This document shows, one piece after another, positions 57,001 to 64,000 of a stretch of DNA of 64,000 nucleotides (position 1 is its first letter; each line of letters opens with the position of its first letter). Origin of the DNA: Cyanodermella asteris (taxonomy: Eukaryota; Ascomycota; Lecanoromycetes; Ostropales; Stictidaceae); contig UYJD01000005.1 in assembly GCA_900618795.1 (NCBI GenBank), positions 273,503-337,502 of the forward strand. The letters run 5' to 3'. Both the position numbers and the translations under genes were made by a program. The notes below the pieces were generated by a model. The model was not told the DNA's origin. It searched no databases and was given only the letters and a program-made list of their open reading frames with translations.

Positions 57001-57139
57001 CCTTGCCATATCCTTTATGTTTCTTTGGCATTCATTAGCCTGATGGGCCTTGAAAACGATCGTGGTCGAGTTACTCAAAGACCGAACGTCCTTAACCCTG
57101 ACCAGACGATAATGACGCCCGGAACAGCGCTCCTTTAGC
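54002..57139. other. intergenic between the PH-domain gene and the methionyl-tRNA synthetase gene
   Basis: About 3.1 kb, the longest gene-free stretch inside the window. The first 500 bases are likely promoter and leader of the PH-domain gene. Several frames of 80-128 codons on both strands have no motif. I see no RNA gene or clear repeat. Confidence 0.45.
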
Positions 57140-58831
57140 TCACTTGGAAGAGCTCTGGGACCTTGCGAAAGCCTTCTTTTTGCCTCTCTTCATCGCCTCC
57201 TCTTCTCTCAGTCTTCGCACCTCTTCGTCACCAAATACAAGTCTCCATTCCTCCGCTTTCTCAGCTCTGATGTTGGCGAACAGGAGTCGAGCTTCACCAA
57301 TCTTATGACCAGATCTGATGCCATCAGGCATCCAACGGTCCGGAATCTGCAGTCCATCAGTGTTCAGCTGGCTGTTGATCGCGTCTGACGTGTCCGGCAT
57401 GTACGGAGCGACGAGAGCAGCGAGAAGATGAATGAGGTTCACGGCAAGCCCGATCACCGCCGCGCACTTGGCGCGATTGCTCTCTGCGAGCTTGTTATCC
57501 AGACCGCTGGACTGGAGGAAGGCGTTTCCACGAGATGAAACGTGCATGATTGTCGTCGCGCCGGCACGCAGCTTGACCGAATCGAGTTCTTCGACGTACT
57601 GGGAAAGCAATCGGTTGACATCGTCTCGGAACGTGTCAAACGACGCTTCGTGATACTCGGTATAATCCGGCACGACTCTTTCGAAGTATCTGGATTTCAG
57701 GAACTTGATGGTCCGATTGACGAGGTTGCCGAGATTCTTCAGCAAGCGATTGTTGTTGGTGCTGATCAGGGTGTCCCAGTTGAACTCGCTATCACCGGTC
57801 TCGGGGCGTTGAGAGAGGAGGTAGAACCGCCACGAATCCGCAGGAACCCCGGTCGACCTGGCAGAATCGCCAAACACCCCGATCCCGCGAGATTTTGAGA
57901 ATTTCCCACCTTCATACGTCAGGTACTCCGTGGCGGAGAGATGATGCACTTTCGTCCAGACGTCACGGGTCCCGATCTGCGTCCCGGGGAAGACGACCGA
58001 ATGGAACACCACGTTATCCTTGCCGAGGAACTGATACAGTCGGACGTCGTCGGGGTTCCGCCACCACCTCTCCCGCTCGGCGGTGTAGTTGGCCGTGATG
58101 GAGGCGTAGCCTATGCACGCGTCGAACCACGGATAGATGACCTTGTCTCCGTAGCCTGGAAGCGGGACCGCGGTGCCCCAGCGCACGACTCGCGTGATGC
58201 TTTGCGGCTGGAGGCCCTGCTTGAACCATGCCGAAGTGATGTCTTTGCCGACCCCGGTCCACGCGCCTCTGTCGGCGGATTCGGTGTAGAAAGCTTCAAT
58301 CTCCGGCTGAAGACGGTCGAGCGCCAGGAAGATGTGCTTCGTTTGCTTCGTCTGGGGCGCGGCGCCGTCGAGTTTACACCGCGGATCGACAAGATCGAGC
58401 GGATCGAGGAGTTGAACGCACAGATCGCACTGGTCGCCCCGAGCGTCTGCGTAACGACAGTGCGGACATTCGCCTTCGACGAAGCGATCCGCCAGGAAAG
58501 AGTCGTGCTGGGAGCAGTAGAGCTGGGTCGTGGTGCGTTCTTCGAGCAGGCCATGATCTCGGAGTCTCAAGAAGATGTCTTGGGTTATTCGCGTCTGTTG
58601 GGCAGTCGTCGTCCGTCCGTCCGAAGAAGTCGAAGCTGATATTGAACCATTTGTACACTTCGGCGTGAACGGCGTGGTACTTGTCACATAGCTCCTGTGG
58701 CGTGCAGCCTTCTGCGATGGCTCTTGCTTCCGTCGTTGTACCGTACTCGTCGGTTCCTGGTCAGTCAAAATGTGCCATCGAAAATCAGCTTCACCGAGAC
58801 TGTGCCTGTGTATGTAACAGAAGAAGCCTGC

Positions 58832-58862
<31 letters not shown>

Positions 58863-59074
58863 AAAAAAAAAGATCACAAAAAGTGAGAAGTATACTGACC
58901 GCATATGTAGAGCCTATTCACGCCCCGTCCCCGACAATACCTAGCAAACGCGTCCGCAGAAAGCACCGAGCCGATAATGTTGCCTAGATTCGGCACGTTG
59001 TTCACGTACGGAAGCGCGCTGGTGACGAGCATGTTGCGCTCCCCGGGCTTCGGGAGGACGACATTCCCTGCCAT
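57140..59074 (-). CDS. mes1: Methionyl-tRNA synthetase, cytosolic type, diverged and frameshifted copy
   Basis: Class I synthetase that charges tRNA-Met. Exon 1 (59074-58900) begins [14 protein letters not shown]; a 143-bp intron (58757-58899) contains a (CA)13 run; exon 2 is 58756-57140. The family order is clear: [20 protein letters not shown], then [32 protein letters not shown], zinc knuckle cysteines ([18 protein letters not shown]), [12 protein letters not shown] (KMSKS equivalent) and the anticodon-binding helices. Two anomalies are visible. The HIGH-type motif reads PNLGN where PHLGN is normal, and TRDL-WG reads TRVVRWG. At 58611-58622 a GGAC triplet repeat shifts the frame; with two repeat units the sequence would read [16 protein letters not shown] in phase and the total would be 595 codons. 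The rest of exon 2 is open. It may be a decaying duplicate, a diverged paralogue, or a partly mis-assembled gene. Confidence 0.88.
58611..58622. repeat. (GTCC)3 tetranucleotide causing the synthetase frameshift
   Basis: On the coding (minus) strand this is GGAC three times. Protein similarity before it is in one frame and after it in another. Loss of one unit would restore the family sequence, so the third unit is probably the extra one. Confidence 0.8.
58837..58871 (+). repeat. (CA)13 plus poly-A microsatellite in an intron
   Basis: Thirteen CA units followed by about ten A lie in the single intron of the methionyl-tRNA synthetase gene. On the transcribed strand this gives poly-T then GT repeats near the donor site. 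Confidence 0.97.
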
Positions 59075-59667
59075 CGACCGTTTTGTCTCCAATCATGTTT
59101 TTTTGGTCTTGCAGCGAACCTTTTTATTTTTTATTTTTTAAAGACCAAATAGCTGTGCTAACTGTTGCACGTGTGTGGCAGATCTCGAGCGAGTTGGGAG
59201 GGACTTTGCTCGTATTTGAGTAGGACCATCAAAGTGACTCATGGCTTGAGTTTCGGCTGTGTGTTTGGATCGGTCTGTGAGAGTTGGGCAGATGTGTGGC
59301 AGTGCTCTGAATGAGCTGAAGCTCAGGTCCATAAGTTGAGTCACCTGTCGGGTCGATGGGGGAAAGGGATTCGCCACCGTCGAATTTCAGGTCATCTGCT
59401 GAAGGAGGATCTACTCACACGCAGCATTTGACGAGAAGCTCCTGTGTGGATATGAATATTCGATCTTGTTCCCCGCTAGAGTTCGTATCCAATATATAAT
59501 CATGTACATGGCCATTCTATGTAGGATCCTGTGCATCGCCGTATCATCCAATTTTATCGCTTCAAACAAACGCTCAAATGCTATCATGCAGTGGTGCAGA
59601 TTTGTGCAAACCCACTTTTCAGATGTTCAAACGGCAGCCATCTCATCCCACCCTTCTCAGTCATTGT
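59075..59667. other. intergenic
   Basis: About 590 bp. It holds the synthetase promoter side, with an A/T run at 59097-59143, and the 3' end of the next minus-strand gene. No gene is seen. Confidence 0.45.
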
Positions 59668-61307
59668 TCAAACCATCAGCAACTTTCGCAAGGGGCTCGG
59701 TTTCGGATCTTTCGATTTTGGCTTGGGCTTCCTGTCCCGCACAATAGCATCGGGTGGGGATCGGATCGTCTTGCTCGTCGTACTTTTCGAACCGGCAGTG
59801 CTCTTGCGTGCTTTCGGTGGCTCGCTACTACTCCTCTTACTTCTCGAACTAGCGACGCTCTTTGGACCACCCGCTCTGCTCTTTGATGTCGCGTCCCGTC
59901 CACTTCGTTCGCGGTCCCTTTTCTCCTCGGCCAGATTCAATCTGCTCAGGTTTCTCGCCATTGGGCTCATGAATTCTCCTTCGACGCTGGTACCGTCGCT
60001 CTCGGCCTCCACGTCTGCGATGCCGCGCCTCCACGTTTCAATTCTGCTTACATCCTCGACCGGAAGCATACCTTCGTCGTCCATGGCCACCATCTCCTTG
60101 CGCTGCTGGATACGCTGGACGATCTTATATCCTCCAAATGCCACAATAGTAACACCAGTCGCGACACCCACAGCCACAAGGAAGTGAGGATGACTCAACA
60201 GCCCGAAGACGGCAGGTGACAGGGTTTTGAGGCTGGTCAGCACGTGCGGGCCCATTTTCTTGGCCAGATTCGAGATCTCCGCAAGAGTGAGACCGACGGC
60301 GGCCATTGCGTCAGGATGCTTTTGTAAGTGTGCCATGGCCGTCGTGGCCGAGTGGCGGAGGCATTGCGCTTCATCGAGAAGCCCGTTCACCTTGCCGATG
60401 AGACCACGTAGGTTGGCTTCGTCTTGGGCGGGCGTCGAAGCGACGCCGGGCGAGCCTGAATAGAGGAGATCTGGCGGCAGCGGTCCGTATGCGAGATCCA
60501 TGTCTATCCCGGAGTGGGAGTTATTGCGTCTGCGAGTAGATTCGGGCCGCATTGTCGCGGGTTTGCGGGATGATGCGTGTCGAGCGTTGGTGGTGCTGCG
60601 GCGGAGCATGGCGGCAGGGGCCTTTGAGGGGGCGTGGTGTGATTTTGAGGATGGTTGCTGGCCCGGGACCGGAGGTTGGCCGTACTGAGAGGTATTCAAC
60701 TTAGGTGGACCGTAGTACCATTGTGGTTGAGGAGGAGGTCCGCCGGGTTGAGTATTCGCAGGCGACGAATGCGCGCGAGGAGGGGGACCCGGGCGAGCGT
60801 GTAAGGTCGAATGTCTTCGTGGCGGGGGCATCATCTCTGGAAAAGCCTCGTAGAATGGCGTTCCTGCCGGAATATCTTCGCCTGGCGAGCGCGGACCCTC
60901 GGGCGAACGCAATCCTTCCGGTGGAGATGTCGTGCCCTCCAGTCCTCGGCTCTGTCCATGATGACGGGATCGATGCGAGTGATGTGAATGATGTGAGCGA
61001 TGTGATCTGCCGGATCGTACGGACTCGGCGTCGTTGATGGTGTATGCTCGTCCTGGCGGTCGTTTCACACCGGCGTTTTCGGAGGCGGAAGCGGCCTTCT
61101 TGGCCTTCATTTCCTTCTTGCGCTCATTGTAGGCATCACGTCCGATCTTGAAGACATCAAACAGATGCCTGCTCTGCAAATATGTCAGTCATGTGGTATA
61201 TCAAGCAGGGATCGAGATCGGAGTGGTCAGTAACTCACAGTGCTCACAACCTTGCCAGACTTGTCAACAACCTGAATGGTTTGGCCGAGCGCGGCCAAGC
61301 CAGTCAT
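59668..61307 (-). CDS. conserved fungal protein of unknown function, probable single membrane segment
   Basis: Two exons (61307-61239, 61173-59668) and a 65-bp intron give 524 residues. The N-terminus MTGLAALGQTIQVVDKSGKV followed by VSTSRHLFDVFKIGRDAYNE is a strongly conserved start of a Pezizomycotina protein family without known function. Then comes a long disordered part with His/Ser/Arg runs (SHRSHHSHHSHRSRHH) and Pro-rich stretches. A helical region follows at about 290-380 (NLRGLIGKVNGLLDEAQCLR, LAEISNLAKKMGPHVLTSL), ending in one hydrophobic segment (FLVAVGVATGVTIVAFGGYK) that could span a membrane. The tail is basic and Ser-rich. Coding is firm; function cannot be named. Confidence 0.82.
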
Positions 61308-63526
61308 TTTCGAGTAGACAAATCTTGCAGGTCGGTCGCTCAGCCGAGTGCCAGACGTCGGCACGAGCACTCAGAGAAGATGGCCGGCGGGTGTGAAGGA
61401 GGTTGGGTAGAGTTCGATGTCGGTGCGAGCAGCTCCTGAAGGTCCCCTCCCTTTCCTGTTCCTGTTCCTGGTGTGTTCCTGGCGGAGCGGTCAGTGCGAG
61501 ACCGATAGCCGAAAGCTGCACCCCGCGCACAGATTGGGGCAGCAATCCTTGATCCTGCGCGATTGATTAAACAATTATAATTATGTCGGGCGTGAGAGGT
61601 CGCCAATTCAGAGCTGGCGGGCAGGTCGCTGATTCTGACACTGGGAAGGGAGCTACCCCTGTTGAAGTGCGGGAATAATTTGAGCTGGCAGCTGGTGGCT
61701 GGACAGCGCAGGAGGTGACGTTGGAACGTAGCTGTCAGCCTCCTATCACGACGTCGACAGGTTGGTATACGCCGAGGTCACTCGTTGTCTTCGTAAGCAG
61801 GTCACCGCCAGTTGTACCTTTGAGCGAATGTGTGGATGCCGCCTCCGAAACAGGACTCGGAAAGTCTCAGTAGCGAGCGATCTGCGGGCTCGTGCGTTAG
61901 CTGAAGCTGATAAGATGAGATCAAGTAGCGAGCGAGCGACCGCCTGAACGTCCAAATTCGGGCAGTCAAATATCCACCAAGATTGAGTATAATCGCTAGA
62001 AAAGAGTCGGTGATGGTGGGAGAAGTACGGAAGTATGGGGCGACGAACGAGCCCGGCGACGGAGCAGAATATACAGCAGGCAAATGCCTCAGAGCAGTGC
62101 CACCAGCGCGGCAGACTTTCGGCAGCAGCAAATGAACGCAGCAAGTCTCGCAAAGCCCCGGCCTGTGTCTCTTCAATGGCTCGTTGCATGCGCTGTCGCC
62201 TTCTGAGTCGTCGCACTTAGACTTTAGCCTGGAGGTGCATCTTTGGCACCGCTCCACTCGGCGAGCACAGCGCGTAGCCAAAGTCTCACAATTGGCCCTT
62301 CCAGAGCAGCCCAACCGACACCCTGACGCTGCCTGACTGGCTCGACTCCGTGGGCGCGCCGCTCAAGCCCTCAACCGGGTCTGCGTTGTGCGCCTCATTG
62401 CCCGGAGGGTGCCTCGCGGGAGACGGCAAAAGGACCTTCTCGGAAAGTCTTGATTCTTCGATAGAGTGTATCTACATCTGTGGCGGTGACGGCCGACGAC
62501 ACATCGAACTTTTAACGTGAGATAAAGAAACTTCGGTCAGTCATCAGATCGCTAAGTAGGGTACCGACACTGCGGCCGCATGCGTGACTAGGTACGTAGG
62601 TGTGAATAGTGCTGAGGCTAGTCGGGAGTGTTTCTCATGCAAAGGCATATCTATGTCTGGCTGCCTTGCTCAGCCCACGAGAGATGGCCCAGCAGAGGCG
62701 GAGAGATCAACTCCAATCGGCTTCCAGTCCTGTCATCCGCATACATGGAATCCGGTGGCCTTCGTGTCGCTGTTGCACGAACCGAAAACATGGTCACGAC
62801 GACATGACTCTCTCGCCTCCCGTTGTTCTGATTTATGATTATCCCAGGATCATCAAATCCCGGCTCAATCCGCTTCGCCGTATAGGTGCTGGTGCTTGCA
62901 GCGGGGACTCAAACTTGCTCATGCCAAATGTAGACCAATCTGCACGTCGAATCATGCACCTCGATTCGGTCATTTGGCATCCAGTGAGGTCGCTTTGATC
63001 ACTCGTAGCTAGGTCATGTCAGGTCTGGAAGAACGGCCCAGATGCCGATGCCGTCGCCTTCCGGATGTCCTGCTTGAATCACATCTGACAAGTAGAATTC
63101 GAGCGGTTGTCCGTCCAAAAATGTTGTAGTCATTCTCACTCAACAGCTACGGGCTTTGTTCATCTGATCTAAGCTTGTTTTTCGATGTCAACGGACCAGT
63201 AATGGAAATGGAAGAAAAAAAGTTGTTGAGTGAGGGCGCACACGACATACCAAAAACCCGGCGGCAAGTCTCGACTGGCTTGATACCGACCAGAATAGAC
63301 CGAATCATTCTGTGAGTCAGGCAGCAACACATGGAGACTAACGGCTCATGGCGAGGAAGCTGCGCCACACACGATACTGTGAGTGTGGCTGAGATCCCGA
63401 TGACGCCACACTCTCGATCGCCCAATCTAACAGATTAACAGAATATACCCGGAGTGGGCCCCGACCTTAGCGGATTGATTGGCCAACGCGAACTTTGTAG
63501 TTGTAGCGTTATTATAGGCTCTAATT
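61308..63526. other. intergenic, no gene recognised
   Basis: About 2.2 kb to the right of the last gene. Several frames of 60-170 codons overlap on both strands without motifs. The first part is the promoter of the preceding minus-strand gene. I see no RNA gene. Confidence 0.45.
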
Positions 63527-63527
63527 G

Positions 63528-63928
63528 GCCCGTTTTCTTAGCGTCTCGGCTAGAACGTATACGCTAAGCTTCGGAGTCGATCGGAGTCGCGCGCGCTCGG
63601 AGAGTCGCTCCGTCGCCGCCTGCTTAAGGATCCGTTCCGCTCGCTCTTTTTCTCGCCTACTCTATTAACCTATTAACCTAAAGCCTATTTATTAAGAGTA
63701 AGCTTAGTAAATTTAATTAATTACTTATTAAAGGCTATTAAGTTTATCTCTTAAGTAGCCTACGTATATAGATAAAGTATTCTAATTAATATAAACGAAA
63801 AAACGTTTTAAGCGGAATAATAAGACTTAAGAATAAGAATATAAAGAGATAGATTATAATTTATCTTTTAATTAAATAGAGAGCGTTATTTATAGTAAAA
63901 AAGAGATATTTAATTAGTCTATCTCTAA
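63528..63928. repeat. RIP-like tract depleted of CpA/TpG
   Basis: From 63528 to 63928 there is one TG (63621-63622) and no CA, while TA is very frequent and CG is kept, especially before 63660. This is the expected result of repeat-induced point mutation, which turns CpA into TpA on either strand of duplicated DNA. The original element can no longer be recognised. The left edge is uncertain. Confidence 0.8.
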
Positions 63929-63941
63929 CAATAAACATTAC

Positions 63942-64000
63942 TGTCACGGGCGAACAACGTATACACAGAGGTTCAATGTGGTATTCAACAAGTGTCACGG
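63942..64000 (+). mobile_element. possible LTR-like terminus, TGTCACGG repeated 51 bp apart
   Basis: TGTCACGG occurs at 63942-63949 and again at 63993-64000, where the window ends. The same octamer starts the repeat-like DNA at 8400. TG-start sequences next to a RIP-like tract suggest LTR ends, but the element is cut by the window edge and cannot be confirmed. Confidence 0.3.

Noticed and set aside
1-64000. Secondary-metabolite cluster, CRISPR array, rRNA or operon-like system
   Set aside because: No PKS/NRPS/terpene core gene, no regular spacer array and no rRNA signature were seen; genes are independent eukaryotic units with short introns.

Overview
The window is nuclear DNA of a filamentous ascomycete (Pezizomycotina). 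The evidence is the gene set: a Ras-associated LRR adenylate cyclase, IML2, a Meu6-type PH protein, a GPI-type Cu-only superoxide dismutase and several conserved fungal proteins of unknown function. Introns are short (about 50-145 bp, GT-AG, with CTAAC/CTGAC-like branch sites). At the right edge there is a tract with an almost complete absence of CpA/TpG, as expected from repeat-induced point mutation (RIP). A Dothideomycete is my guess, but the sequence alone does not prove the class.

Layout. 0-7.8 kb: PEX19 and UBC9 (divergent), a 17-bp minisatellite, a GNAT acetyltransferase and a JmjC protein with a Cys-rich tail. 7.8-9.9 kb: repeat-like DNA around a 612-bp assembly gap. 10-30.5 kb is gene-dense housekeeping DNA: PPT1 phosphatase, SPT4, phosphopantothenate-cysteine ligase (CAB2), molybdopterin synthase large subunit, an RBM5/10-like splicing protein, a CENP-O-like kinetochore protein, a Cu-only SOD, NUP120, MMS2 and IML2. 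30.5-33.6 kb holds the decayed remnant of a FAD-linked oxidase. 33.7-39.8 kb is adenylate cyclase. 40.5-43.7 kb: a protein with an internal repeat and a HAD phosphatase. 44.5-51 kb is accessory-looking: a frameshifted BTB-like gene, a second gene with a broken or oddly spliced frame, and a degenerate five-unit repeat array. 52-61.3 kb: the Meu6-like PH protein, a diverged and frameshifted cytosolic-type methionyl-tRNA synthetase, and a conserved membrane-associated protein. 61.3-64 kb: gene-free, ending in the RIP-like tract and LTR-like termini.

The genes do not form one pathway or a biosynthetic cluster. Most are independent eukaryotic genes arranged as divergent pairs (PEX19/UBC9, PPT1/SPT4, MOCS2B/RBM-like, NUP120/MMS2) or tight convergent pairs (CAB2/MOCS2B, RBM-like/CENP-O-like). 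Gene models were spliced by hand; the exon sums are divisible by three except where a frameshift is described. The most unusual object is the methionyl-tRNA synthetase gene. It has lost the first His of the HIGH-type signature and the Asp of the TRD motif, and carries a 4-bp shift in a GGAC repeat, yet otherwise keeps about 1.6 kb of open frame.
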